A stretch of 64,000 nucleotides of DNA from Alphaproteobacteria bacterium (GTDB lineage: Bacteria; Pseudomonadota; Alphaproteobacteria; Micavibrionales; Micavibrionaceae). Where the stretch lies: NCBI GenBank assembly GCA_023384135.1, contig JAHDXS010000002.1, positions 124,001-188,000 of the forward strand, in the 5' to 3' direction. The notes under the pieces are model-generated. The model was not told the DNA's origin, searched no databases, and worked only from the letters and a program-made list of their open reading frames with translations. Numbering within the stretch: the first letter of the stretch is position 1; each line of letters opens with the position of its first letter. Position numbers and translations under genes: made by a program. Positions 30,683 through 38,706 of the stretch are shown here, one piece after another.

Positions 30683-30717
30683 AAAAAAAAGCGCCCGGCA
30701 AGCTTTTGCCGGACGCC
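30683..30717 (-). terminator. Strong rho-independent terminator
   Basis: On the minus strand GCGTCCGGCAA pairs with TTGCCGGGCGC around AGCT, one mismatch, then eight T. It ends transcription coming from the ABC ATPase gene or from a small RNA in this gap. Confidence 0.92.
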
Positions 30718-30850
30718 CTATTGCACATGCCTAGGAAAGCAGCGCTTCAAAAGACCGTCTTCCGGCGGGAAAACAGCCCTTAATATCTGAAAAACCGTTA
30801 CGCAGCGTGGATTAGGAGAACACCCTAAGTGAACCACAAAGTGCGGGGAA
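30683..30850 (-). ncRNA. ssrS: Candidate 6S RNA
   Basis: The about 165 nt between the ABC ATPase gene and the terminator hold no ORF but can fold as one long rod with a central bubble. Near the ends CCCGCAC pairs with GTGC...GGG and CTTAGG with CCTAGG; the 5' bubble reads GGGTGTTCTCC and the 3' arm contains AAGGGCTGTTTTCCCGCC. This agrees with how I recall alphaproteobacterial 6S RNA. The promoter was not identified and the 5' end is approximate. Confidence 0.45.
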
Positions 30851-30874
30851 TCGCAATCAAGTCGGATTCAGCCT

Positions 30875-31804
30875 TTATTTTGAGGAAGTAAGCTGAAGGA
30901 ACACATCCTCAAGGTCGCTTTCTTCCGTCGAGATATCCTCGATTCGGTATCCGGCGCTGCCGATCAGGCCGATCATGTCGCCCACAGTCTGGTCCCCCGG
31001 CCGGTAGCGCACAGACAGCACCCGCCGGCCCTCCACCGTCGCGGAATAGGCAGCAAACCCCTCCGGCACGGCGTTCAATTCGCGGTCCAGCCGGAACCGG
31101 ATTTCCTTGTTGTCGATATGCGCCAGAAGCTTGGGCGTATCCTCGCACGCCACAACCTGCCCGTGATTGATGATGGCGATCCGGTCACAGAGCGACTGCG
31201 CCTCCTCAAGGTAATGCGTAGTCAGCAGGATCGTCACGCCCTGCTTGTTCAGCGTCCGCACATTGGCCCAGAGCTGCTGCCGCAGCTCGATATCCACCCC
31301 GGCCGTCGGCTCGTCCAGAACCAGGATCGGCGGGCTGTGCACCATCGCCTTGGCCATCAGAAGCCTGCGCTTCATCCCGCCCGAAAGCGACCGCACGAAC
31401 GCGTTCGCCTTATCCGCCAGCCCCACCGTCTCCAGAATTTCCATCGAGCGCCGCTTGGGGGACGGAACCCCGTAAAGCCCCGCCTGAAGCTCCAGCGTCT
31501 CCAGCGGCGTAAAGAACGCGTCGTAATTGATCTCCTGCGGCACCACGCCGATCGAAGCCTTGGCGTTCCGCTCGTTGACGTCGATGTCGAACCCCCAGAT
31601 GCGAACCGAGCCGGAGCTTTTCATAACCAGCCCCGCCATGATGTTAATGATGGTGGACTTCCCCGCCCCGTTCGGACCCAACAAACCGAAGATCGAGCCC
31701 CGCGCGATATCGAGGCTCACCCCCTTCAGGGCTTCCGTGCCGGGCCGCCGCCGCGTCGCCTTGTAGGTCTTGCGCAGATCCTTGATTTCGATGGCATTCG
31801 TCAT
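30875..31804 (-). CDS. ABC transporter ATP-binding protein (ABC-2 type)
   Basis: A 309-residue ATPase of the drug/polysaccharide export (ABC-2) type. It shows Walker A GLLGPNGAGKSTI, the Q-loop VVPQEINYD, signature SLSGGMKRRLLMAKA, Walker B PILVLDEPTAGVD and the H-loop TTHYLEEA. The last 80 residues are the extra C-terminal domain of this class (ends SDLEDVFLQLT). It begins one base after the hydrolase stop codon. No permease gene is next to it in the window, so its partner is encoded elsewhere. Confidence 0.92.
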   Translation of the reverse strand: MTNAIEIKDLRKTYKATRRRPGTEALKGVSLDIARGSIFGLLGPNGAGKSTIINIMAGLVMKSSGSVRIWGFDIDVNERNAKASIGVVPQEINYDAFFTPLETLELQAGLYGVPSPKRRSMEILETVGLADKANAFVRSLSGGMKRRLLMAKAMVHSPPILVLDEPTAGVDIELRQQLWANVRTLNKQGVTILLTTHYLEEAQSLCDRIAIINHGQVVACEDTPKLLAHIDNKEIRFRLDRELNAVPEGFAAYSATVEGRRVLSVRYRPGDQTVGDMIGLIGSAGYRIEDISTEESDLEDVFLQLTSSK

Positions 31805-31805
31805 A

Positions 31806-32726
31806 TCAGCGCCCCCTGACGGCGTAATGATCCCGGATCCATTGCATCGCGCGGTCGTTATCGCGCAGATACGCCTCCCAGAAAGCGAGCGAAGCCACCT
31901 TGATGATCCGCTCATGCTCCTCGCGCTTCGGGTTGGCGCTCAGCTTGCCGCGTGTGCCGTTATAGACCATATGGTCCCCGTCCTGAAGGATTTTCAGATA
32001 CTGCTCCGGATGCCCCGCATGTTCGTGCACGACCAGCCGATGCTCATAGCCGATGGGCTCCAGAGGCGAAGCGTCGTCCGTCCCCGTCATATGGAACAGC
32101 GGTATGTCGATCCGGCCGTAAAGCTCGCCCGGCGGCAGGTTCGAAAGATGCGCGATCGGCACGGGGCTGTACAATATCCCCGCGCGGAACCGCGAATCCC
32201 GCATGTCGATCAGGCTCCCCTCCCGGTCCGGCAGAGGCATCCCCCCGATCACCTGCGTCGTCATGGCACCGAACGAATGGCCCGACATGCCGATCCGCGA
32301 ATAGTCGATATAAGGCGCGACATCGGGATGCGCGGCGATCCAGCCAGGAAACTGATCCAAAACGAACGGAACGTCCTTCATCCGGTCAAACGTAGTTGTG
32401 CGCGGAATCTTGACCTGTTTCAGGATATCCCAGGGGTGGCCCGGCTTACCCTCCCACAGGCTGCTGTCTGTCCCCCGGTGTGTCAGGTGCAAAATCCCGT
32501 AACCGTGCGAGGCGAGATAGCGCGAAATAAACCCCGCCCCGTCTGCGTTGCCGCCAAACCCGTGCGACCAAACGACCAGCGGATAGGATTCCAGATCGTG
32601 GTCCAGCGGACCGTAAAATTTAATCGGCACCTCACGCCCGTCTCGCGCGGCATCATGCAAAACGCCCCGCTTCATCAGAACCTTATAAGGTCCCGCCTCC
32701 GGCGAGATATCCTGATCCCAACTCAT
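31806..32726 (-). CDS. Alpha/beta hydrolase, PAF-acetylhydrolase-like
   Basis: A 306-residue hydrolase. The nucleophile elbow is GMSGHSFGAM (Ser in GHSFG), the oxyanion region is VVWSHGFGGN, an Asp lies in MTGTDDASPL, and the His is in DGDHMVYNG, so a full Ser-Asp-His triad is present. The pattern recalls platelet-activating-factor acetylhydrolase-like and dienelactone-hydrolase-like enzymes. There is no signal peptide. It is between sspB and the ABC ATPase on the minus strand. Confidence 0.85.
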   Translation of the reverse strand: MSWDQDISPEAGPYKVLMKRGVLHDAARDGREVPIKFYGPLDHDLESYPLVVWSHGFGGNADGAGFISRYLASHGYGILHLTHRGTDSSLWEGKPGHPWDILKQVKIPRTTTFDRMKDVPFVLDQFPGWIAAHPDVAPYIDYSRIGMSGHSFGAMTTQVIGGMPLPDREGSLIDMRDSRFRAGILYSPVPIAHLSNLPPGELYGRIDIPLFHMTGTDDASPLEPIGYEHRLVVHEHAGHPEQYLKILQDGDHMVYNGTRGKLSANPKREEHERIIKVASLAFWEAYLRDNDRAMQWIRDHYAVRGR

Positions 32727-32741
32727 TGATAAACCGTATGT

Positions 32742-33242
32742 TTACTTCTTGCGAAACTGATCCAGCGAGACAACCTCGCCCGTTTTTTCGCCCTTGCCCT
32801 TTTTGCCGCCGCCCGAACCGTCCGGGTCATCCCCGTCCGCCAGTTCGTTCAGGAAGGCCTCCTCATCCGCCCCGGCTTCCGTCAAGGGCTGGAACTGCAA
32901 GGCGAAATTCACCGACGGATCGGCAAAAATACTGATCGCCGCCAGCGGAACCACAAGCCGCTCCGGCACGTTGTTGAACGACAACGTGACTTCCATCTTC
33001 TCGCGGTCCACCCGCAAATCCGAAAACTGGTATTGCAGAACGATCGTCATCTCGCCCGGATACCGGTCCCGCAGATATTCGGGGATCTTCACGCCCGGAT
33101 AATCGGTCATAAAGGTAATGTAGAAATGATGCTCCCCGCGCAAACCCAGTTGGACGACCTCCTCCAGCGCCTGCCGGACGGTCCCGCGCAGGGCCGACTC
33201 AACCATTTTATCGTATCGAAGAAAGTTCTCGTCGTCGGTCAT
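32742..33242 (-). CDS. sspB: ClpXP adaptor SspB (alpha type)
   Basis: A 166-residue SspB of the alphaproteobacterial type, which holds ssrA-tagged proteins and delivers them to ClpXP. The start YDKMVESALRGTVRQALEEV and HHFYITFMTDYPGV and RYPGEMTIVLQYQFSDLRV form the substrate-binding body. An acidic, Gly-rich linker follows, and the last residues GEVVSLDQFRKK are the C-terminal ClpX-binding (XB) tail. It is about 1.2 kb from the tmRNA gene whose tag it would bind. Confidence 0.95.
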   Translation of the reverse strand: MTDDENFLRYDKMVESALRGTVRQALEEVVQLGLRGEHHFYITFMTDYPGVKIPEYLRDRYPGEMTIVLQYQFSDLRVDREKMEVTLSFNNVPERLVVPLAAISIFADPSVNFALQFQPLTEAGADEEAFLNELADGDDPDGSGGGKKGKGEKTGEVVSLDQFRKK

Positions 33243-33392
33243 CTGTTAATGTGTTGCAGATTATGGGGGTGGAAATCAAGAGGGATGCACTCCTATATCC
33301 ATCGCACAAGATTCCCCGCAAATCCAGAGCGGGCAAAGAACGCGGCCAAACGGCTGTGGAAAAGAAAACCGGGGTGAAGAGGACCCGGCGCG

Positions 33393-34112
33393 TTAAATCC
33401 GCTTGGGGGGGCGCTTGCTGTGCATCATCTCTTGGAAATCCTTGGAGTTTCCGAAATCCTGAACGACCAGCGGCGCCAGAAGCGCCACGAAGGCCAGCAT
33501 GACGGGCCACAGCAAATCATGTACCTTATACCCCTTCATCGCCTCCGCCGGATCGGGCGCCCGCGCCTTGAAATAGAAAAACGCGGCCACAACAGTACCG
33601 ATCCAAAGCCCCCCGGTGAGCAATCCTGAGGCAGTCGCCGCCGACTGCCCATCCCCCGGCTGCAAGGCCAGGGAAACCAGATAGATCGAAAACCCGGCTG
33701 CGAACGTCACCGCCCAGCCAATAAGGCACAGCCCGAATTGCAGGGCGATCCGCGCACTTTCGCGCCATAAACGGCTCTGCGGGCTTCCGGCCTGCCCGCG
33801 CGTATGAACAAGGAACCGCCAGACTAAAAAGGACAGCAAGAGCGTTTCGGGCAAAAACGCCAAAAATCCTTCCGGAACTCCGCCCAGAAACCGCCAGACA
33901 TTGAACAGCAGCGAGAGAAACAGCATCACCGCAAGGTTCCGAAGCTGAAAAACGATGACTTCCCTCTGCGGGTCGTGCGCGGGCGGGTGGGCGGAACAGG
34001 ACTTATAAATCCAGGAAATCGGCGCGATCACCAGCGCCATGGCCGCCATGACGAAGAATAGCACGAACAGCGCAGGCGCATAAAAAGTGACAGCGTCGGC
34101 GGCGTCGTTCAT
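33393..34112 (-). CDS. Multi-pass membrane protein, unknown
   Basis: A 239-residue membrane protein with about six helices (for example 13-38, 62-80, 84-102, 126-146 and 160-180, 205-222). I do not recognise the family. The ATG at 34112 has GGGAGAGGG just upstream, which fixes the start; an upstream extension would run into the tmRNA. It lies downstream of the tmRNA on the same strand. The 150 bp between it and sspB hold no gene that I can support. Confidence 0.7.
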   Translation of the reverse strand: MNDAADAVTFYAPALFVLFFVMAAMALVIAPISWIYKSCSAHPPAHDPQREVIVFQLRNLAVMLFLSLLFNVWRFLGGVPEGFLAFLPETLLLSFLVWRFLVHTRGQAGSPQSRLWRESARIALQFGLCLIGWAVTFAAGFSIYLVSLALQPGDGQSAATASGLLTGGLWIGTVVAAFFYFKARAPDPAEAMKGYKVHDLLWPVMLAFVALLAPLVVQDFGNSKDFQEMMHSKRPPKRI

Positions 34113-34176
34113 GCCCTCTCCCGGTGAAAAAGAAAAGGGGCCTGCTTCTGTTGCGAGGCGCAGACCCCAAAGCCCC

Positions 34177-34524
34177 ACCTGACTGCGGTTAAACAGTCAG
34201 GGATTTAAGTGTAGCATCGAGACAACCCAATTAGGCTGCCATACGACCTGCACCAACGACAGTGTTGTCGTTAGCGGCTACGAACGCAAAGTTATCGTTT
34301 GCATTTATATGTTTAGCCCGATAACGGCGGATACTATACCGGACGCCGTCAAATGCCTTTACTGCGCGTGTCGATCCTATTTCGGCCCCGCCGCCTGAGA
34401 GGAAGTGGACTAAGCCCGGTGGACTAAGTCCGCTCTCTCAAGTGGTGGAGCCGCCGGGTACCGCCCCCGGGTCCACTGCGTCTATTCCGCACCAACGTCT
34501 AGCGTCATAGCCGGAAAACCGGCA
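34177..34524 (-). ncRNA. ssrA: Two-piece (circularly permuted) tmRNA
   Basis: Minus-strand tmRNA in the alphaproteobacterial permuted order. First comes the acceptor piece, ending at 34443 with CCA and with CGGCTCC as the 3' acceptor strand; the T arm is CCGGG/CCCGG. A removed loop (34390-34442) follows. The coding piece starts at 34389 with GGGGCCG, which pairs with CGGCTCC, then AAATAGGATCGACA. The tag frame runs from the GCA at 34302 to TAA at 34231: 23 codons. It begins ANDNFAFVAANDN and ends GAGRMAA. With the tmRNA-borne Ala the motif AANDN occurs twice. The 3' end is approximate, near the hairpin CCTGACTG/CAGTCAGG. Confidence 0.93.
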
Positions 34525-34529
34525 CCCCC

Positions 34530-34557
34530 ATTATACCAAAATCAGGAATTTTTTCAA
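34530..34557 (-). promoter_or_regulatory. tmRNA promoter
   Basis: TTGAAA (34552-34557) and a perfect TATAAT (34530-34535) are spaced by 16 nt on the minus strand, just before the acceptor piece. Confidence 0.8.
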
Positions 34558-34609
34558 TGTTTGGGTTATATCTAGTAAATGAAGAAAAACTGACAGTAAG
34601 CAAAGCTGA

Positions 34610-34906
34610 ATGAAAAAACATAAAAAGTGGCAACTTAACCTTAAGGAGCTGATTTTCAGCGAGGAAGGCTCGACCTCAACAAATCGCAAAAATCTTAACA
34701 AAAGCTCCAGAAAACTCGATGAAACAAGCTGCAGAATCAAAATAGCACATGCCCCTACAGAAATATCCGTAGAAGGGGAAATACAATCGGGCAGTTATTC
34801 AAAAAAACAAATGCAAAAAGAAAGAGATAGACTCCGCAAGGCTCTCTTACTTGAGCTTGAACAAAAAGTAGCAAAAAAACTTAGGTTGCCTGATCAACAA
34901 AAATAG
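34610..34906 (+). CDS. Small basic hypothetical protein
   Basis: A possible 98-residue, Lys-rich, AT-rich protein of unknown function. It starts ATGAAAAAACATAAAAAG without a clear ribosome site and ends with a helix, about residues 68-92, rich in Lys, Glu and Leu that could be a coiled coil. It sits directly upstream of the tmRNA, on the other strand, and has a base composition unlike its neighbours. It could be acquired DNA or a non-coding stretch; coding status is unproven. Confidence 0.45.
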   Translation: MKKHKKWQLNLKELIFSEEGSTSTNRKNLNKSSRKLDETSCRIKIAHAPTEISVEGEIQSGSYSKKQMQKERDRLRKALLLELEQKVAKKLRLPDQQK

Positions 34907-34914
34907 CCAAAAAC

Positions 34915-36795
34915 CTAAGGCTTCCTACACCAAAACCGATACATCCCCGCGAACGTATCGGGCCGCGCGATCTCCCAGCGGTCCCAGTAATCGAGATTGA
35001 CCGCCCCGGGATCGTCGGGATAGCGCCGCACATACTGCTCCAGCGTGCCCGGCCCGATATAGAACTTCACGAATTCCAGCCCCAGCTCCTCAAGGCTCAC
35101 CTTGATCAGCGGAATGTCGTACTGGTGCTCCTGCACATGGAACAAAAGGTCGCGGCATTCCGGCAAGGTGTAGTAATAGAGGAAATTCTCAAGCTCCTTG
35201 ATCGCCGAAAGCTTGAGATGCTTGCGGATATCGCGCCGGAACTCGCGGATCGAAAGCGCGTCATTGCCGATCCCCGCCTCCGTAATCCGCTCCCGCGCCT
35301 CATTGATGGCCTTCCGGGCCTTGGAGCTGTAGAGCGCGATCCGCATCAGCCCGCCGGGCTTCAGACGGTCGGTTAAAACCCGCCAGCCCCTCATCGGCTC
35401 CTTAAGGTGGTGCAGCACGCCCGAACTGGCGATATAGTCGAATTGCTCCTCAAGCTGGCCCAGCTCAAGAAGGTCGCCGTGCTTGAAGGTGATGTTTTCG
35501 ATCCCGTACTCGGCCTTTTTAAGCAGGGCGTAGGAAAGACTGGCCTTGCTCAGATCGACCGCCAGCACCTGCGCATCCGGGAACACGGTCGCCAGCTCCA
35601 GCGACTCCCGCCCGGTCCCGGTCCCGGCGACAAGGATTTTGGCCCCCGCCCCGATCAGATGCCCCTCGACCGCCTTGTCGCGGATATCCGGGCACAGAGC
35701 CTTCCAGGACGGATAAGGAAACTCCTCATACTGCATCTGAACTTTCTGCGAGGTTTCATCAAGAATGGGCGTCAAAGACGGAATCTTTTTACGGATTTTC
35801 TCCATCTCCAGCGCATCGAGAATCTGCGACTTCGGAATTTGCGAAACATGGTCCCCGCCCAGCAGGCTCTCGGCGATCTTCCGGGCCTTCTTCAGCCGAT
35901 AAAGCGGAACATAGCAACCCAGCACGACCAGCTCGGCCAACGACACCTCTTCAGGCCTCTGCTTTTCGATCTGCTTCTTAAGTGCCTTGACCGCCTCCAG
36001 TTCCTCCGGCGTTTCCTCGAAAATGTAATCGGTCAGGAAACAATACCGCGACAACGCGCAGGCCAGATATTCCCGGCTTTCCGTATCCATCGGATTGTGG
36101 TCAAGCGTCTCCAGAAGCGCCCGCCGGACATGCGTCGCCCAGCGCTCGAACGCCGGATCGGGGACGACGAACAACCCCAGCCCTGTCAAGAAGAACGGGT
36201 CGATCCACGCCTCGCTGTCCGCGATCCGCTCGAACACCGCCTTGAAAGAGGGATATTCCTTATGCCGCGAAAGCTTGTAAATCTCATGGGTCGCATCGTC
36301 GGACTCGACAATACTCAGCCACGTGCGCCCGAAATCGGCGAAGTCGATCCCCGGCGTCTCCAGACACGCCAGCAGCACGCCCTTGAGGTTTTGATTAATC
36401 TTGGAGAACGACATCGTGCGAACGATGTGAACAAGGCGCATCTTGTATTCAGAATTGTTCGGGTCTGCAGCAACGCCCTGTGCGAAATATTCGATGGCCG
36501 CAACGCCCTTGCCCTGCGCGGCATAAATATCGCCCAGCACACCGTAGGCAAGACTGAAATAAGGGTTGAGTTGGATGACCCGGCTCAGGCATTCGATCGC
36601 ATCGGCCACACGCCCGGTGACATTCAGGGTAACGCCCAGCCCGTAAAGGGCTTCGGCATTTTCTGCAACGGACAGGGATTGCCGGAAATGGGCCTCGGCC
36701 TCGCCGAAGCGCTCAAGCTTGAAGTAATCCCATCCTTTGCTGCAAGCACGCTGGGCAGAGTCCGCCCCGACAAAAGATCCCCGTTGTTCGCGCAT
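34915..36795 (-). CDS. TPR-domain SAM-dependent methyltransferase
   Basis: A 626-residue fusion. Residues about 10-130 are tetratricopeptide repeats (ALYGLGVTLNVTGRVADAIEC, YGVLGDIYAAQGKGVAAIEYFAQG), residues 130-360 a helical part, and residues about 375-500 a class I methyltransferase: LVAGTGTGRESLELA is motif I, VLAVDLSKASL motif II, and DYIASSGVLHHLKEPMRGW motif IV. The C-terminal 120 residues may bind substrate. The family appears in several alphaproteobacteria with unknown target. It is transcribed alone on the minus strand. Confidence 0.85.
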   Translation of the reverse strand: MREQRGSFVGADSAQRACSKGWDYFKLERFGEAEAHFRQSLSVAENAEALYGLGVTLNVTGRVADAIECLSRVIQLNPYFSLAYGVLGDIYAAQGKGVAAIEYFAQGVAADPNNSEYKMRLVHIVRTMSFSKINQNLKGVLLACLETPGIDFADFGRTWLSIVESDDATHEIYKLSRHKEYPSFKAVFERIADSEAWIDPFFLTGLGLFVVPDPAFERWATHVRRALLETLDHNPMDTESREYLACALSRYCFLTDYIFEETPEELEAVKALKKQIEKQRPEEVSLAELVVLGCYVPLYRLKKARKIAESLLGGDHVSQIPKSQILDALEMEKIRKKIPSLTPILDETSQKVQMQYEEFPYPSWKALCPDIRDKAVEGHLIGAGAKILVAGTGTGRESLELATVFPDAQVLAVDLSKASLSYALLKKAEYGIENITFKHGDLLELGQLEEQFDYIASSGVLHHLKEPMRGWRVLTDRLKPGGLMRIALYSSKARKAINEARERITEAGIGNDALSIREFRRDIRKHLKLSAIKELENFLYYYTLPECRDLLFHVQEHQYDIPLIKVSLEELGLEFVKFYIGPGTLEQYVRRYPDDPGAVNLDYWDRWEIARPDTFAGMYRFWCRKP

Positions 36796-36853
36796 CCCTA
36801 CTTATCCCGGTGAACCTGCGCGGTTCAACGCGACCGCGCAACCCGCTCAGGAA

Positions 36854-37333
36854 TCAATATTGCTGAAGCCCATATTTGTTATAAACGCCGAGGGGGTCAT
36901 CATCAAGCTTGCTGTGATAGACGTAGAACATACCGTTCTCTTCGGCAGTCGTGATCTGGAAAACATGATCGACGAATTGCAGGACACGGCGGCGGTCAAG
37001 ACCGGAAAGTCTCATAAAGGTATCGCCCACGACCAGAACCGGAATATTGTCACCGTCCGTGTACTGGTTGGAAATAATATCATAGGCGTAAAAATCGCGC
37101 ATGATCCGCTTGGAGTCGCCCGCATCCTTGATCCAGTCTTCGGGCGTCCACGTATCGTTATCCCATAAAGAGCGCTGCGACAGCACTTGATTGCCCAAAT
37201 AAGGCTTGAAATCGAGGTTTTTCCAATGACTGGGCCACCAGCCCCAAACCCAAGGCTTCGGCTCCGCATGGGCCGTCTGGGAAAAGGCAACAATTGATCC
37301 GAAAAGGACAAGGAGAACTGCCAGGAAACGCAT
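36854..37333 (-). CDS. Secreted protein of unknown function
   Basis: A 159-residue protein with a clear signal peptide (ends AFSQTAHAE, cleavage after AHA). The mature part is rich in Trp and Tyr (PWVWGWWPSHWKN near the start) and has no Cys. I do not recognise a family. It is divergent from the FlgC-like gene at 37408, so the 74 bp between them hold both promoters. Confidence 0.72.
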   Translation of the reverse strand: MRFLAVLLVLFGSIVAFSQTAHAEPKPWVWGWWPSHWKNLDFKPYLGNQVLSQRSLWDNDTWTPEDWIKDAGDSKRIMRDFYAYDIISNQYTDGDNIPVLVVGDTFMRLSGLDRRRVLQFVDHVFQITTAEENGMFYVYHSKLDDDPLGVYNKYGLQQY

Positions 37334-37407
37334 TAATCTAACCCTTTGATATTACTCAATACAATAAGGTTATAACATTTTAACCCTGCTTATGGTATCC
37401 TAAAAAG

Positions 37408-37812
37408 ATGATAAAAGCTATTGGAATAGCTCTGAACGGTCTGAACGCAGCAACCCAGCGCGCGGCGGCCAGCGCCTCCAACATCGCCAACATAAATACC
37501 GTCGGCTCTCTCGAAGAGGGCGGCCAGCCCCCCTATTCGGCTCTGACAACGGTTTCCAAGACCTTGGGGCCGGAAACAGGCGGCCTGCGCACCGATGTCG
37601 TACAAAAGGACCCGCCCTTCGTACCCGCCTTCGCCCCGGACTCCCCCTTCGCCAACGAAGAGGGCGTCGTAGGAGCCCCGAACGTCAGCCTTGAGGAGGA
37701 GATCGTCCAGCTTAAAATCGCGGAACTGAGCTATAAGGCCAATATTGCCACGATCAAAACCGCCGAGGACATGAGCCGCGAACTTCTAAGCCTCTTCGAC
37801 GACGAAGCCTGA
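37408..37812 (+). CDS. FlgC-like flagellar rod-family protein
   Basis: A 134-residue protein whose N-terminus (ALNGLNAATQRAAASASNIANINT) matches the conserved start of flagellar rod and hook proteins (ASNIANxNT), and whose C-terminal part (LEEEIVQLKIAELSYKANIATIKTAEDM, core EEIVQLKIAELSYKANI) matches the C-terminal coiled-coil helix of FlgC. These two helices pack together in rod proteins. It is about the length of FlgC, but no other flagellar gene is nearby. A lone copy may be a remnant, a second FlgC or an adaptor. It is followed 42 bp later by the formyltransferase gene. Confidence 0.72.
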   Translation: MIKAIGIALNGLNAATQRAAASASNIANINTVGSLEEGGQPPYSALTTVSKTLGPETGGLRTDVVQKDPPFVPAFAPDSPFANEEGVVGAPNVSLEEEIVQLKIAELSYKANIATIKTAEDMSRELLSLFDDEA

Positions 37813-37854
37813 TTTCGCTTGCCCGCCCTCCGGTTTTCCTGAACAATCTTCCCC

Positions 37855-38700
37855 ATGAAATTTGTTTTCTTCGGATATGACTTTTCCCTTAACGCCCTGA
37901 TGCGTCTGGTCAATGACGGTCATGAACTGATCGGCCTCTACACGTTCCCTTGTGACGGCATGTTTTCACACAATACCCAAACCAAGGAATTCGCAAAGGC
38001 CCTCGGCATAGAGGCGGTAGAAGGCAAAATCACCGCCGCCGACATCGAACGGCTGATTGCCGCCGGCGCGAAGGCTTTCATCGCCTTCGGCTATAAATAC
38101 AAAATCCCGCCGATCGATGAAAAGCGCGCCTACGCCATCAACGTCCACCCGTCCCTGCTGCCGCGCGTGCGCGGGATCATGCCGATGCCGTGGATCATCC
38201 TCAAGGAACCCAAGGCCGCCGGAATCACGGCGCACCAGATGACCCAAAAATACGACGCCGGAAAAATCCTGTATCAGGAGCAATTCCCGGTGGATGACAC
38301 GACCGACATCGAAATTCTCTCCAGCCGCTGCGCCATCTCCGGTGCCGAAATTCTCTCCGAAATCATCAAGGATCTCCCGGCCCGCTGGAAAAACGCAAAG
38401 GCGCAAAACGAGAAACAGGCCAGCGAATACCCCGAACCCGACGACGCGATGCGCACGTTTGACTGGAACAAACCGGTCAAGGAAACCCTGCGCCTTAGCC
38501 GCGCGTTCGGACACTATGGCTGTATTGCCCATATAGATGGAAAACGCGCCGTCGTGTTTACCTGCAATGGCTGGGAGGAAAAACACGCAATGCCCCCTGG
38601 CACCATAGCCTGCGTGCTTCCCTATGAACTTATCGTGGCCGCAGCGGACGGATTTATCTGTCTAAAGGAATTCGCGGTGCTCCCCGACCGAAAACAATAG
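37855..38700 (+). CDS. Formyltransferase-fold enzyme (Fmt/ArnA-like)
   Basis: A 281-residue protein of the 10-formyl-tetrahydrofolate-dependent formyltransferase family. It begins FVFFGYDFSLNAL, and the catalytic block is AINVHPSLLPRVRGIMPMPW, with the conserved Asn and His; the third catalytic residue, Asp, is in QKYDAGKILYQEQ. The set Asn-His-Asp is therefore complete. It lacks the usual Fmt SLLP+(Y/W)RG.(A/S)P pattern in part, and no def gene sits beside it, so it is more likely a sugar-nucleotide or other N-formyltransferase than tRNA formyltransferase. Confidence 0.78.
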   Translation: MKFVFFGYDFSLNALMRLVNDGHELIGLYTFPCDGMFSHNTQTKEFAKALGIEAVEGKITAADIERLIAAGAKAFIAFGYKYKIPPIDEKRAYAINVHPSLLPRVRGIMPMPWIILKEPKAAGITAHQMTQKYDAGKILYQEQFPVDDTTDIEILSSRCAISGAEILSEIIKDLPARWKNAKAQNEKQASEYPEPDDAMRTFDWNKPVKETLRLSRAFGHYGCIAHIDGKRAVVFTCNGWEEKHAMPPGTIACVLPYELIVAAADGFICLKEFAVLPDRKQ

Positions 38701-38706
38701 CGCCGA

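Noticed and set aside
33251-33502. 83-codon plus-strand ORF between sspB and the membrane protein gene
   Set aside because: It overlaps the 3' end of the membrane protein gene, has no ribosome site and looks like compositional noise (Arg/Lys/Pro).
35407-36813. 468-codon ORF on the plus strand opposite the TPR-methyltransferase
   Set aside because: Antisense shadow; the minus-strand frame has recognisable TPR and methyltransferase motifs.
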